Assembly: GCF_000787375.1 (NCBI RefSeq)
Contig: NZ_JRJU01000012.1
Location: 60,337-124,336 of the forward strand
Direction: 5' to 3'
Length of the DNA stretch: 64,000 nucleotides
From: Halalkalibacter okhensis
GTDB lineage: Bacteria; Bacillota; Bacilli; Bacillales; Bacillaceae_D
The notes beneath the pieces were generated by a model. The model worked only from the letters and a program-made list of their open reading frames with translations, was not told the origin of the DNA and did not search any database. Each line of letters begins with the position of its first letter. The first letter of the stretch is position 1. Made by a program: the position numbers and the translations under genes. Below, one piece after another: positions 42,794 to 52,268 of this stretch.

Positions 42794-44533
42794 TTGATTC
42801 AAAAGGGAATGCAAACTACGGAAAACAAAGTGAATGAACGACAAAATGGGGCCTTCCGTAAAAAGGGTGTCCTTCACAGAGTTAGTTTGCGAAATCGATT
42901 ATTGTTGTTGTTTGTCACCTTATTAATTATATCAATTGTTAGCGTAGGACTTAGTTCTTACATGAAGGCAAAGGAAATGACGATTACTTCAATTGAAAAC
43001 AGACTGATCCGTGAAGCGCAATTGATGGGGTATATAGCAGAGAATTTACAGTTTTTATATGTAAGTGATCATGAATACTTTATGCAGCAGCTTCAAGTAA
43101 ATGTAAGATCGCAGCAGAAAAAGCTTGAAGAGGATGGGATGATTACCGATTTCCTATACATATCAAATGATGAAGCCATCCCTTTTTCAGTAAGTTCGGA
43201 AACCATCGCTTCTCTTTCAGAAGACCTGATTCAGGAAATGACCGAAATGAAAAACGGTGTGATACATAGAGTTGTAGATGGCAAGGAGTTTACCATTTCG
43301 TTTCAAGAGATGAAAGAAGTGGATGGCGTCTATGTGTTGCTTGTTTCTACAGACTCTTACATGGGCCCGGTTCAAGAAATGGCTTATTTTACAATGGTTA
43401 TCATTGCCATTAGTATCGTGCTATCAACGATAGGCATCATGTTATTTGTTCGAACGTTGACCAATCCACTGACGATATTACGAAGGACGATGAAAGATGT
43501 ACGTGAAGGCCAATTGCACAAAGAGGTTCCGATCAACACAACGGTTCCGGAAATCAGCTCGTTACATAGAAGTTTTGAATCGATGGTCGGCCAAATGAGA
43601 ATGATGCTGCATGAATTAAAGGAAACGACGATTGAGCTAGACCAAACAGGTGAGGAGCTCACGTCTTCTTCAAAACATACATTAACGTATAGCCAACAGT
43701 TAACAGATGCTATCGAGGTTGTGAAAATAGGGGCTGAGGAGACAGCAAGTAGTTCAGACCTAAGTGTGACTAGCTTCAAAAAGATGAAAGGGAAGATTGA
43801 AGACTTAGCGTTAAACATGAACAGTCTATTTAGTAGTTCAGAAGATATGGATCGTTCTGCCAAAAGGGGAGAACAAAATATCATTGAACTGATTGAGACC
43901 ATTCACTCCTTTGAAACGGACTTCGAGCATTTAACGAAAACGATGACAGAGGTAAAAGATTATTCAAAGTCGATCACCGTTTTAGTTGACTTAATTCAAG
44001 GGATAGCGGAGCAGACAAAGCTATTGTCGCTTAATGCAACGATTGAGGCGGCCAGGGCAGGTGATTCTGGAAGAGGATTTGCAGTTGTGGCCAATGAGGT
44101 AAGAAAATTAGCTGAACAATCGGCTATGGCAGCAGAAGAGATTACAGAGTCGATTTCGAATATGGAAGGTGTAACAGTAGGAGCTGCCAGAGAGTTCGAC
44201 CAAATGTTGGAGAAGACAAAGCTAAATTTAAAAACAGCCACCGTCTCAAAGCACTCATTGAATGAGCTGATGATGGAAATCGTTAACGTAACGAACGAGC
44301 TCAAAGGAATGCAACTAGAGTTAAATGATTTAGAAAGTCATTTACCGGAGCTCGAACAGACGGCAGAAAGCTTTGCCTCGGTTTCTCAAGAAACGTTAGC
44401 AAGTGCCGAACAAATGATAGCAACGAGCGAGAGTCAAATGAAACAGATGGAAAGCACGCATGAAATAGGACTAAAGTTGTCGTCGCTGTCTACGTCTATT
44501 TCAGGGATTACGCAGAAATTCACGGTGAAGTGA
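42794..44533 (+). CDS. methyl-accepting chemotaxis protein
   Basis: This is a chemoreceptor of about 579 residues. A basic N-terminus precedes the first helix ([17 protein letters not shown]). An extracellular single-Cache-sized domain of about 150 residues follows, then a second helix near residue 200, a HAMP domain, and a long cytoplasmic coiled-coil. The hairpin tip has the conserved [24 protein letters not shown] and [13 protein letters not shown], given here as separate motifs that meet in the sequence. It signals to CheA/CheW in response to an unknown ligand. I favour TTG 42794 because AGGGGTGG precedes it by about five bases; the frame is open to 42650 without a ribosome site, and ATG 42809 is an alternative. 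Confidence 0.88.
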   Translation: MIQKGMQTTENKVNERQNGAFRKKGVLHRVSLRNRLLLLFVTLLIISIVSVGLSSYMKAKEMTITSIENRLIREAQLMGYIAENLQFLYVSDHEYFMQQLQVNVRSQQKKLEEDGMITDFLYISNDEAIPFSVSSETIASLSEDLIQEMTEMKNGVIHRVVDGKEFTISFQEMKEVDGVYVLLVSTDSYMGPVQEMAYFTMVIIAISIVLSTIGIMLFVRTLTNPLTILRRTMKDVREGQLHKEVPINTTVPEISSLHRSFESMVGQMRMMLHELKETTIELDQTGEELTSSSKHTLTYSQQLTDAIEVVKIGAEETASSSDLSVTSFKKMKGKIEDLALNMNSLFSSSEDMDRSAKRGEQNIIELIETIHSFETDFEHLTKTMTEVKDYSKSITVLVDLIQGIAEQTKLLSLNATIEAARAGDSGRGFAVVANEVRKLAEQSAMAAEEITESISNMEGVTVGAAREFDQMLEKTKLNLKTATVSKHSLNELMMEIVNVTNELKGMQLELNDLESHLPELEQTAESFASVSQETLASAEQMIATSESQMKQMESTHEIGLKLSSLSTSISGITQKFTVK

Positions 44534-44543
44534 TTGAAGAAAG

Positions 44544-44576
44544 AGGCTGTCTCATATGAGACAGCCTTATTATTTT
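44544..44576 (+). terminator. rho-independent terminator
   Basis: A perfect 10-bp stem AGGCTGTCTC / GAGACAGCCT with loop ATAT is followed by TATTATTTT. Confidence 0.8.
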
Positions 44577-44577
44577 A

Positions 44578-45014
44578 GAATCATACACGACGCTGTATAA
44601 ATTTTTATAAAATATTATTTAGGGGTGTGGTCTTGAAGTTTAGAATTATTTTGATCGCTCCAAAGAGGCGAGAGATGTCGCTGTTTGTTCGAAAATACTG
44701 GAGATAAATTAGAAAATTTGTCGAATTCTTTACAAATATACAAAAACATAAAATTTTCAGGAAATAATCTTTACAAATGTAAAATAGTATAGTAGTTTTG
44801 TAAATAGTTAATTTTATCCAGAACTACATGAAGACTGATAAGGACACTGAAGATGTCCTTTTTCTTTTTTTGTCTTCAGGAAGACAGGTTTTTTTCTAAT
44901 TCGAAATAAGGTGGAATACATATCAATCTAACGTGATGAACTTCGCGTAACCTGCCACCTACTCTATTTTTATTTAGACAAAAACCTGAAAATTCAATCA
45001 TCGGGGAGGATCAC
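44578..45014. other. long leader region of the peptide-binding protein gene
   Basis: There is no gene in 437 bases. A terminator-like hairpin AAGGACA / TGTCCTT with a following T-rich tail lies at 44840-44875, and a smaller one (GTCTTC / GAAGAC then seven T) follows at about 44871-44897. After these, AGGTGG at about 44909 can pair with CCACCT near 44958. The order promoter, terminator, structured RNA, gene suggests attenuation, but no known riboswitch is recognised. Confidence 0.4.
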
Positions 45015-46625
45015 ATGTTTAAAGGAAAATCAGTAAAAGCAGGACTCTTTTCATTGGTTTTTGGCTTCATGCTTGCAGGATGTGCGAGTGAGCCGAGTTC
45101 AGGAGACGATGTAGAACAAGACGTGGAACAAGGTGAAGAAACGGTAGCGACAGATGGTGGAGCAGAAGGAGGCGATCTAGTTGTTGGCGTTCTTTCTGAT
45201 GCGACAATTTTGGATCCGCATTCTTCAAGTGATGTCCCATCAGGCAATGTGCAGTCAAACATTTATGAAACATTGGTAAAGTATGATACAAACATGGAAT
45301 TAATACCGCGGCTTGCGACTAGTTGGGAGCCAGTTGAAGATAAGGTATGGGAATTCAAGCTTCAAGAAGGAGTATACTTCCATGATGGCTCTGAATTTAC
45401 GGCCGAGGTAGTAAAAGCAAACATTGATCGTATTTTAGACCCAGACGTAGCTTCACCTCGTGCGATTTTATTTGAAATTGTTGAAGACGTGATTGTTGTG
45501 GATGATCATACTGTTCAATTTGTGACAGAAGAGCCATTCGCTCCATTACCTGCTCATTTAGCACACTATGCTTCGAGTATTGTAAGTAAAGAAGTGATTG
45601 AGGCCGATTATGCTGCAGTTGAAGAAGGAGAGCAGCATGGTTCTTATATTAATGAAAATCCAATTGGAACAGGTTTTTTTGAATTTGAAAGCTGGAATCC
45701 TGGAGAGCAGGTTGTTTTAAATAGGTTTGAAGACTATTGGGGTGAAAATGCGAAGGTAGATACCGTTACATTTAGAATTATTCCAGAAGATTTAACTCGT
45801 ATTGCAGAGCTTGAGACGGGCGCGGCACATATTATTGACCCTGTCACACCGAGTGATTTAACTCGTGTAGAAAACACAGCTAATGCCTATATCCGTAACG
45901 CTGCAAGTATTACGTACCTTGGTTTTAACATGGAAAAAGAACCATTTACAGATGCGAACGTAAGAAAAGCCATTGCTAAAGCTCTAAATAGAGAAGCGAT
46001 GCTTGAGGGGATCTTAGATGGCACGGGTGAAGCTGCTGTTGGACCTGTGAATGATACCAACTTTGGTTATAGTGAGAACGTAGAAGGAATTGAACGTGAC
46101 CTAGATGGAGCTAGAGAGCTTCTTGCTGAAGCAGGTTATGAAGATGGGTTTGAAACAACGATTTGGACAAATGATAGCCGAGAGCGTATCGACATTGCGG
46201 AGCAAACACAAGCTGAGCTAGCACAAATTGGCATTGATGTTAGTATTGAAGTGGTCGAATGGGGGGCTTACCTTGAAGCAACGGCTGCTGGTGAGCACGA
46301 TATGTTTATTCTAGGTCTTTCGCTAGGTACAGGTGATGCTGACTACCCAATGCATATGCTGTTTCATTCTAACAACATAGGGGATGGCAACCGTGCACGC
46401 ATGGCAGATGACACATTTGATCAATTGCTTTACGATGCACGTATCGAGCAAGATGAAGCAACTCGCTTAAGCCTTTATGAAGATGCAACAAATTATTTAA
46501 ATGAAGAAGTACCGATGGCATTCCTTTACCATCCATCTCACATTATGGGATACGCTGATGGCGTGGAAGGATTCTGGGCAGATGCTTCTGGAGTGTATCA
46601 ATTACAAGAGGTAACCATTCAATAA
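45015..46625 (+). CDS. peptide/nickel-type ABC transporter substrate-binding lipoprotein
   Basis: This is a 536-residue class II extracellular binding protein of the OppA/DppA/NikA type. The lipobox is FMLAGC with Cys at 23, followed by an acidic, Gly-rich linker. Landmarks are ILDPHSSSDVPSGNVQSNIY near residue 70, the YFHDGSEFTAEVVKANIDRI region in two pieces, and the NPIGTGFFEFESW motif near residue 215. The ligand may be an oligopeptide, dipeptide or glutathione; sequence alone does not decide. No permease or ATPase genes adjoin it, so it is an orphan that must use components encoded elsewhere. The ATG follows GGGGAGG. Confidence 0.85.
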   Translation: MFKGKSVKAGLFSLVFGFMLAGCASEPSSGDDVEQDVEQGEETVATDGGAEGGDLVVGVLSDATILDPHSSSDVPSGNVQSNIYETLVKYDTNMELIPRLATSWEPVEDKVWEFKLQEGVYFHDGSEFTAEVVKANIDRILDPDVASPRAILFEIVEDVIVVDDHTVQFVTEEPFAPLPAHLAHYASSIVSKEVIEADYAAVEEGEQHGSYINENPIGTGFFEFESWNPGEQVVLNRFEDYWGENAKVDTVTFRIIPEDLTRIAELETGAAHIIDPVTPSDLTRVENTANAYIRNAASITYLGFNMEKEPFTDANVRKAIAKALNREAMLEGILDGTGEAAVGPVNDTNFGYSENVEGIERDLDGARELLAEAGYEDGFETTIWTNDSRERIDIAEQTQAELAQIGIDVSIEVVEWGAYLEATAAGEHDMFILGLSLGTGDADYPMHMLFHSNNIGDGNRARMADDTFDQLLYDARIEQDEATRLSLYEDATNYLNEEVPMAFLYHPSHIMGYADGVEGFWADASGVYQLQEVTIQ

Positions 46626-46627
46626 TG

Positions 46628-46663
46628 AAAAAAGAAGTCAGGCATTTATGTCTGGCTTCTTTA
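46628..46663. terminator. bidirectional terminator
   Basis: The stem AAGAAGTCAGGCA / TGTCTGGCTTCTT, with A-run before and T-run after, separates the binding-protein gene from convergent modC. Its end overlaps the modC stop. Confidence 0.78.
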
Positions 46664-47713
46664 ATCGTCTAAGAGAAACAAGTCTTCAGCGGGAATTCTT
46701 ACTAGTAGTTTTTCAGTTAATACGGCGGGGCGTTGTTTATTTGGAATGGTTGCTTTTATGATGATACCGCCTGCTTGAATCGTTACATCTGAGTCATGAA
46801 TACCTGATACGACCTCTTGGACCTTGTAAGAAAACGTATTTACTTGCTGTGGGTCCTTTTCTACAAATTGAATATTTTCAGCATGAATACCAATCGCCTT
46901 TGTATGACCGCTTATCGGCTGCTCTTTTACGTGAAGGCTTGTCCCAGCTATGGTGCATGAAAATCCACTGTCTAGTTGAGACAAGGAGTCAAATAAAATT
47001 ATGTTCTTACAGCCGATGATCGTTGCTGCGCTTATATTTTTGGGGTGTTTGAATACCTCATCTTTTGTCCCGGATTGAACGACTTGTCCATTATGATAGA
47101 GAAGCAATTGATCACATAATCGGTAAGCTTCTTCCATATTATGAGTGACAAGGAGGACAACACCGGTAAAATGCTCCTTAATGATTTGGAGAAGCTCTTC
47201 TTCTAAAAGATGCTTCACGTGATGATCGAGAGCAGAAAAGGGTTCATCTAAAAGTAAAATATCAGGCTCTGTTACAAGTGTTCTTGCAAGGGCAACTCGT
47301 TGCTGCTGTCCACCTGATAATTGATTTGGGTAGTGTTTTTCGTAGCCTGTTAATTGTACTTTTTTAAGCATAGCGGCAATTTTTTTATGTTTCTTATGCT
47401 TTGAAATGCCCTTTAATCCATAGGCGATGTTCTGCCAAATTGTTAAGTGAGGAAAGAGGGCATAATGTTGAAAAACATAGCCGATGTTGCGGTTTTTTGT
47501 TTTAATGTTAAGCTTCTTCTCTGCATGAAAAAAGGGTTTCTCGTTTACGATAATTTCACCGCTATCTGGCGTTACGAGCCCGGCGATGCACTGTAAGGTG
47601 ACACTTTTCCCGCAACCTGAAGGCCCGATAATGCCAGTAATCCCATGTTTGACTTCAAAATGACTATGAAGTTGAAATTGATTGAGTTCTTTTGTAATCG
47701 ATACTTTAAGCAT
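46661..47713 (-). CDS. modC: molybdate ABC transporter ATPase ModC
   Basis: This 350-residue ABC ATPase has Walker A GPSGCGKSVT near residue 34, signature LSGGQQQRVALARTLV, Walker B ILLLDEPFSALD, and a C-terminal MOP/TOBE oxyanion-binding region from about residue 280 (KAIGIHAENIQFV ... DVTIQAGGIIIKATI). Walker A has a Val where most have Thr or Ser after the Ser. With ModB and ModA it imports molybdate. It is the last of three genes, four bases after modB. The MOP domain separates it from generic polyamine or sulfate ATPases. Confidence 0.9.
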   Translation of the reverse strand: MLKVSITKELNQFQLHSHFEVKHGITGIIGPSGCGKSVTLQCIAGLVTPDSGEIIVNEKPFFHAEKKLNIKTKNRNIGYVFQHYALFPHLTIWQNIAYGLKGISKHKKHKKIAAMLKKVQLTGYEKHYPNQLSGGQQQRVALARTLVTEPDILLLDEPFSALDHHVKHLLEEELLQIIKEHFTGVVLLVTHNMEEAYRLCDQLLLYHNGQVVQSGTKDEVFKHPKNISAATIIGCKNIILFDSLSQLDSGFSCTIAGTSLHVKEQPISGHTKAIGIHAENIQFVEKDPQQVNTFSYKVQEVVSGIHDSDVTIQAGGIIIKATIPNKQRPAVLTEKLLVRIPAEDLFLLDD

Positions 47714-47717
47714 ATCG

Positions 47718-48392
47718 TTACCTGCTTTCTGTTGCTTTTTTTTCTAAACGATTCAAGATGTAAAGAACGATGATGGACACGCTTGTCATAATCAATACAA
47801 GGATGTTAGCAAGCTCGCGATTTCCGGCGAGTAAGGCATCATAAATGGCAATTGGCATTGTCATCGTTTCATTTGGAATGCTGCCAGCGACCATTAACGT
47901 TGCTCCAAAATCGCCTAAGGCTCGTGCAAAGGCAAGGGTAATCCCAGCGGCAATGCCTCGCCAAGCCAGCGGCAAATAAATCGAAAAGAAAATGCTTAGT
48001 TCAGAACGCCCCAATACTCGTGCTGCTTTAATCAAGGAAGGATCAATACCAGCAAAAGCAGACCGCGCTGATTTGATTAAAAATGGGATGGAAACAACTA
48101 ACGCTGCAATAGTTGCTCCTGTTGGGGTAAAGACAATTGTCATATCAAATTGATTTTCTAAAAATTGTCCAACCGCACTTTGTCTTCCTAATAAAACGAG
48201 TAAATAGTATCCTAGAACGGTTGGTGGAAGAACGATTGGCAGTGTTAGAACGGAATCGAAAAAGTCCGCTATTTTGCCGTTTGATTTACCGAGTAAATAG
48301 GCGAGAGGAATTCCGATCACAATAGCTAATAGAGTGGCAGTTACAGCCACTCGTAACGATAAAAATAGCGGAAATAAATTAATATCGGCCAT
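47718..48392 (-). CDS. modB: molybdate ABC transporter permease ModB
   Basis: This 224-residue inner-membrane permease has five to six helices. The LPIVLPPTVLGYYLL segment and the EAA-type loop AARVLGRSELSIFFSIYLPLA (about residue 145, one residue over given in two overlapping parts: AARVLGRSELSIFF and FSIYLPLAWRG) contact ModC. ALGDFGATLMVAG near residue 165 is typical of ModB. It forms a homodimeric channel. Its ATG shares one base with the modA stop (TAATG), indicating translational coupling. Together modA-modB-modC is a standard molybdate operon. Confidence 0.92.
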   Translation of the reverse strand: MADINLFPLFLSLRVAVTATLLAIVIGIPLAYLLGKSNGKIADFFDSVLTLPIVLPPTVLGYYLLVLLGRQSAVGQFLENQFDMTIVFTPTGATIAALVVSIPFLIKSARSAFAGIDPSLIKAARVLGRSELSIFFSIYLPLAWRGIAAGITLAFARALGDFGATLMVAGSIPNETMTMPIAIYDALLAGNRELANILVLIMTSVSIIVLYILNRLEKKATESR

Positions 48393-49183
48393 TACTCAGT
48401 TTCCTCTGGCACGATAAATCCATACGACTCCATTATGGGCTTGCCGATGGGTCCCGTTATAAATTCAATAAACATTCTTGCAAGTTCTTCCTCATTTGTT
48501 CGATTGATCACGGCGATAGACTGTTCAAGTGGTTCATGGAGATCCGCATCGATTAGTTCAAAATCTACTTCTCCTTCTTGGTAGAGTGATAAAGCAATGA
48601 TTCCCGCCTCGGCATTTCCTGTTTCAATATAGGAAAGGGTGTCCGAGATGTTTCGACCATAAACGAGTTTCTCTTCGACCTGGTCCCAGATGCCTGCTGT
48701 TTCTAATGCTTCTTTGGCAGCTAAGCCATATGGAGCATGGTCTGGATTAGCGATGGCAATTTTTTTAATCTCAGGATTCAATAAATCATCTAATGTTTCT
48801 ACACTCGTTGTGCTATTTGGCAAGGTAGCCACCCCAATTCGTCCAAACGCATACGTTGTTTGGGTATCAGGGAAAAGTAACTCCGCTTCTTTGAGGCGGT
48901 CGATGAAGTCGATGTTTGCAGCAGCAAACACATCAAAAGGAGCACCGTTTTCAATTTGGTCGGCTAATTGTCCTGTTGACCCAAATGAAAATGTAATGGG
49001 TACACCTGTTTCTTCTTCAAATAAAGCGCCTACTTCGGTGAAGGCTAACGTTAAGTCAGAAGCGGCAGCAACGAGCAACTCTTTTTGTGGTTCTTGCTCT
49101 ACTTGATCATTGCCACATCCACTAACTAAGGTGAGAAGCAACAGGATCGTACTAATAAAAGCATAATGGCGTATCGGTTTCAT
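48392..49183 (-). CDS. modA: molybdate-binding lipoprotein ModA
   Basis: This 263-residue binding protein has a signal peptide with lipobox TLVSGC (Cys about 22). The mature part starts ELLVAAASDLTLAFTEV, which includes the oxyanion-binding Ser, and continues TFSFGSTGQLADQIENGAP (second Ser contact) and VYGRNISDTLSYIETGNAEA (Tyr/Ser region). These are ModA features and not those of sulfate-binding proteins. The start at ATG 49183 lies nine bases after GGGAG; an ATG two codons earlier is closer than ideal. It is the first gene of the modABC operon. Molybdate acquired here could support the sulfite-oxidase-like enzyme at 40239. Confidence 0.92.
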   Translation of the reverse strand: MKPIRHYAFISTILLLLTLVSGCGNDQVEQEPQKELLVAAASDLTLAFTEVGALFEEETGVPITFSFGSTGQLADQIENGAPFDVFAAANIDFIDRLKEAELLFPDTQTTYAFGRIGVATLPNSTTSVETLDDLLNPEIKKIAIANPDHAPYGLAAKEALETAGIWDQVEEKLVYGRNISDTLSYIETGNAEAGIIALSLYQEGEVDFELIDADLHEPLEQSIAVINRTNEEELARMFIEFITGPIGKPIMESYGFIVPEETE

Positions 49184-49271
49184 TGTCATGTTCTCCCTTA
49201 TGAGTAATTACCTTTCATTATATCGACAATAGGGAAGGGGAACAACGGATAATGTCGCATCAAAAGTCGGG

Positions 49272-50783
49272 CTACTTTTGATGCGAACGCCTTCCTTCTT
49301 TACGTAAATATAAAAAGACAGACACGATAATCAATAGGAGCAAAAGAGTAAACGGCAGGGCAGCGATGATAGCCGCACTTTGCAAGCCATCCAATCCACC
49401 GCTAATTAACAGAGCACAAGAAACCCCAGCAATTAACAAGCCCCAAATGGACATCACGACATTGCTTGGATTAAGACTGCCTTTTGACGTTAGGACGCCT
49501 AAAACAAAGGTAGCTGAATTCGCTGATGTAATAAAGAAAATCGTTGTTAAAAGCAACGCTAAAAAGCTGAGCACCATACCTAAAGGAAGAGAATCTAAAA
49601 ATAGAAAAAGCCCTGCTTCGGGATCAGATTGAATGGAATTAGCTAAATCAGCTCCTTCAAACATGTCATAGTAAAGCGCAGACCCACCAAAGGCAACAAA
49701 CCAAAGAATCGTCCCTAGTGTCGGAACAAAAAGGACGCCAAGTACAAATTGTTGCAGGGTACGACCTCGGGAAATTCTAGCGATAAATGTCCCAACAAAT
49801 GGGCTCCATACAATGACCCAAGCCCAATAAAAAAAGGTCCATTCGCTTAACCATTCTTTATCGCTATAAGGCATGGTTTCAAAACTAAGCGTAATAAACT
49901 GACTTATGTACATTCCGGTTGTTTTTACGATATGTTCAAGAATAAAAATAGACGGACCGACAATGAGCATCACAAGGAAGAGGACCCCTGCTAATAACAA
50001 ATTAAATTCACTTAGATATTTCATGCCGCGATTGATGCCGGATAAGACGGAGATCATATAGATCACAGTAATGACAACAATAATGATGATATAAAGTGTA
50101 TTCCCTGAGCTCATGCCAAACAGTTCCTCCATACCGCCACTTAGTTGCAGTGTACTTAAGCCAAAAGAAGTAGCGATTCCGATAGAGGTTCCAACTGTAG
50201 CTGTAATATCAATGCCCTTGCCTAAGGGGCCATAGATTCTTTCTCCTAAAAGAGGGTAAAAGATCGAACTAATTAAACCTGGTAACTCTTTGCGATATTT
50301 GACTAAGGCAAGGGCCATTCCAATTAATGCATACACAGCCCAAGGGTGCATCCCCCAATGAAAAATGCCGAACAATAACCCCATTTCGGCCGCTTCTGTG
50401 CTTTCAGGTTCGATTCCTTCTGGGGGATTTACGTAATGCGACATTGGCTCAGCTACCCCCCAAAAGACAAGGCCAACCCCCATGCCAGCTGCAAACAACA
50501 TCCCAATCCAAGCAAAGTAACTAAACTTTGGTTTATCATTTTCTTTTCCTAATTTCATATGTCGGTAAGGACCAAACGCAATAAAAAGACAGAAAGCAAC
50601 AACTAGTGCTGTAATGACAACATAATACCAACCTATGGATTCTGTAATGAGGGAGAGAATAGAAGCTGTTGTCTCCTCCATATGTTGTGGTGCCATCAAC
50701 CCCCAAAGAACAAAGATAACGACAATAAAAGCAGAGATCGGCAACACAATCCCCGCTTTTTCTTGTTTGTATTGATAAGGCAC
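49272..50783 (-). CDS. BCCT-family betaine/choline/carnitine transporter
   Basis: This 503-residue transporter with twelve helices is of the BCCT family (OpuD/BetL/BetP). The Gly-rich GMGVGLVFWGVAEPMSHY segment near residue 85, and WAWVIVWSPFVGTFIARISR near residue 320 with its Trp box, form the substrate and Na+ sites. It probably imports glycine betaine or a relative as osmoprotectant, coupled to Na+, fitting a salt- or alkali-tolerant host. The C-terminal tail is short and basic (RKEGRRSHQK). The GTG at 50783 lies eight bases after AAGGAG; a GTG three codons earlier overlaps that ribosome site. The gene stands alone. Confidence 0.9.
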   Translation of the reverse strand: MPYQYKQEKAGIVLPISAFIVVIFVLWGLMAPQHMEETTASILSLITESIGWYYVVITALVVAFCLFIAFGPYRHMKLGKENDKPKFSYFAWIGMLFAAGMGVGLVFWGVAEPMSHYVNPPEGIEPESTEAAEMGLLFGIFHWGMHPWAVYALIGMALALVKYRKELPGLISSIFYPLLGERIYGPLGKGIDITATVGTSIGIATSFGLSTLQLSGGMEELFGMSSGNTLYIIIIVVITVIYMISVLSGINRGMKYLSEFNLLLAGVLFLVMLIVGPSIFILEHIVKTTGMYISQFITLSFETMPYSDKEWLSEWTFFYWAWVIVWSPFVGTFIARISRGRTLQQFVLGVLFVPTLGTILWFVAFGGSALYYDMFEGADLANSIQSDPEAGLFLFLDSLPLGMVLSFLALLLTTIFFITSANSATFVLGVLTSKGSLNPSNVVMSIWGLLIAGVSCALLISGGLDGLQSAAIIAALPFTLLLLLIIVSVFLYLRKEGRRSHQK

Positions 50784-50845
50784 GAAGTACACTCCTTTTT
50801 CCTATTTACAAACATGTACCCCGCCCAAAATAATGACAAACATAT

Positions 50846-50882
50846 AAAAAGCTATCCAATAAGAAACTTATTGAGATAGCTT
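50846..50882 (-). terminator. terminator after small helical protein gene
   Basis: The stem AAGCTATC / GATAGCTT with inner AATAAG/CTTATT is followed on the minus strand by TTTTATATG. Confidence 0.7.
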
Positions 50883-50903
50883 AGCTACGTATGATTGATA
50901 CTC

Positions 50904-51167
50904 TTAAGAACGGTCAGAGACCTCTTTGAATGACTGCTTGTATTGCTCAAACTGTTCTCGAACTAATTGAACGGCATCTTGATTGTCGAAGTCTGCTGCT
51001 TGAGAAAGAGCATGTTCGGCTTTTTCAATCGAATTTTTCGCATGTTCAATCGTTTGTTGTTGTGGATGAGATAGGGCATCATTAATTGCTTGGTGGGCGT
51101 GTTCAATTGATTGTTCTGCTTGGAAAATTTGGTTTTGTCTTTGTAGACTGGACACGTTGTTTTTCAT
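50904..51167 (-). CDS. small alpha-helical protein of unknown function
   Basis: This 87-residue, very hydrophilic protein is rich in Gln, Glu, His and Ala and predicted to be all helix. Two similar 24-residue segments (SIEHAHQAINDALSHP and SIEKAEHALSQAADF) suggest an antiparallel helical hairpin. It somewhat resembles the short DUF3813/DUF2524-type proteins of Bacillus, but I cannot assign it firmly. A good ribosome site (GGAGGAAGG) precedes the ATG and a terminator follows, so it is a real, singly transcribed gene. No membrane or signal segment. Confidence 0.65.
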   Translation of the reverse strand: MKNNVSSLQRQNQIFQAEQSIEHAHQAINDALSHPQQQTIEHAKNSIEKAEHALSQAADFDNQDAVQLVREQFEQYKQSFKEVSDRS

Positions 51168-51234
51168 GTTTACCTTCCTCCTTCTGTTTAGTAATGTGCG
51201 ATACAGTCCCTTTTTATATACAAAATTGTTCTCT

Positions 51235-51957
51235 TCAATTAGGAAGGGCAGTCATTTTTGATTTTCGGGCGGAAATCATACTTAGCGTAATACTTATTTC
51301 ATACAAGATGATCAAAGGAATGACGACTAAGATGTCAGAGAGAAAGTCTGGAGGCGTAATCAGAACAGACGTAACAACAAGCAAAAAATAAGCGTATTTT
51401 CTTCCTTTCTTTAGCTTAGTTGGAGTGAGTATACCTAACTTGGTGAGAAACAGAAAACAAGCCGGCATTTCAAATAAAAACCCAAAAGGAACCGTCAAAT
51501 GAAGCATAAATGTAAAATACTTTTCGGCTGTAAAAAACGTGTGAAATTGATCTCCAGCCAGATTGAGTAGAAAGGTTAAGACAAGTGGAAACAGGACAAA
51601 GTAACCAAATGCCATTCCCAATAGAAATAAAAAAAAGAGACCAGGTATGAATCCAAGTGTTACTTTTCGTTCATGGACAGTTAGCGCAGGTTTCACAAAC
51701 CTCCAGAGTTGAAAGGCTACAAAGGGAATGGTTATAGCGATCGCGCATATTCCAGCAAGCATCATATAAATAGACAATATATCGCCAGGTCCTAACAAAG
51801 CCAGCTCTGTTTCTAAGTCTCGAACGAGAAAATGATAAAGGTCGTTAACAAAAAAGAATGCTGTGATAAAAGAAACAAGGAAAAAAAGCAATATCCAAAT
51901 TATACGTATTCGTAATTCACTTAAATGATCAACAAGTTGCATCGTTGTTTTCTCCAT
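51235..51957 (-). CDS. tatC: twin-arginine translocase subunit TatC
   Basis: This 240-residue protein has six membrane helices. The N-terminal LVDHLSELRIRIIW is the conserved TatC signal-peptide-recognition segment. The first loop shows FVKPALTVHERK and a conserved Glu, and FEMPACFLFL lies in the third or fourth helix. TatC receives folded proteins carrying RR signal peptides and, with TatA, moves them across the membrane. The ATG at 51957 is eight bases after AAAGGAG; the frame is open 54 bases further. It follows tatA and phoX, so it probably serves PhoX export, as TatCd serves PhoD in B. subtilis. Confidence 0.93.
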   Translation of the reverse strand: MEKTTMQLVDHLSELRIRIIWILLFFLVSFITAFFFVNDLYHFLVRDLETELALLGPGDILSIYMMLAGICAIAITIPFVAFQLWRFVKPALTVHERKVTLGFIPGLFFLFLLGMAFGYFVLFPLVLTFLLNLAGDQFHTFFTAEKYFTFMLHLTVPFGFLFEMPACFLFLTKLGILTPTKLKKGRKYAYFLLVVTSVLITPPDFLSDILVVIPLIILYEISITLSMISARKSKMTALPN

Positions 51958-52025
51958 AAAAGCACTCCTTTCAAAAGAAAAAGAAAGATGCAAGTCCTTT
52001 ATGGCCTGCATCCCTCAACAATCCA

Positions 52026-52247
52026 TTACATGCCTGTGTTCCTCTTTTTAGCTTCAACAGCGTGGAGCTTTTCGTTTTCTTCAGGGTGGGGGTTTGACTC
52101 TGTAACAAGTTCATTTGTCGCTTTTTTAAATTCCTTTAACGTACTTCCAAAAGCTCGTCCAATTTCAGGCAGCTTGGATGGTCCAAAAATAATGAGAGCA
52201 ATCACTAAAATAAGAATTAAGCCTGGGATTCCAATACCAGATAACAT
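52026..52247 (-). CDS. tatA: twin-arginine translocase subunit TatA
   Basis: This 73-residue TatA/TatE-type protein has one N-terminal membrane helix ([13 protein letters not shown]), the [14 protein letters not shown] hinge typical of TatA, an amphipathic helix ([12 protein letters not shown]) and a charged tail. It oligomerises to form the pore of the Tat system. It lies between phoX and tatC with short gaps on both sides (21 bases after phoX). Gram-positive TatA proteins often do the job of both TatA and TatB, and no TatB gene is seen here. Confidence 0.93.
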   Translation of the reverse strand: MLSGIGIPGLILILVIALIIFGPSKLPEIGRAFGSTLKEFKKATNELVTESNPHPEENEKLHAVEAKKRNTGM

Positions 52248-52268
52248 AGGATGTCGCCTCCTGTTTAG

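Noticed and set aside
43384..43902. 172-residue frame opposite the chemoreceptor gene
   Set aside because: Antisense shadow of a strongly supported coding region; composition reflects the complementary codons.
49253..49282. Terminator for the BCCT gene
   Set aside because: GCATCAAAAGT / ACTTTTGATGC forms a clean stem overlapping the stop codon, but no T-run follows, so it is not listed as a terminator.
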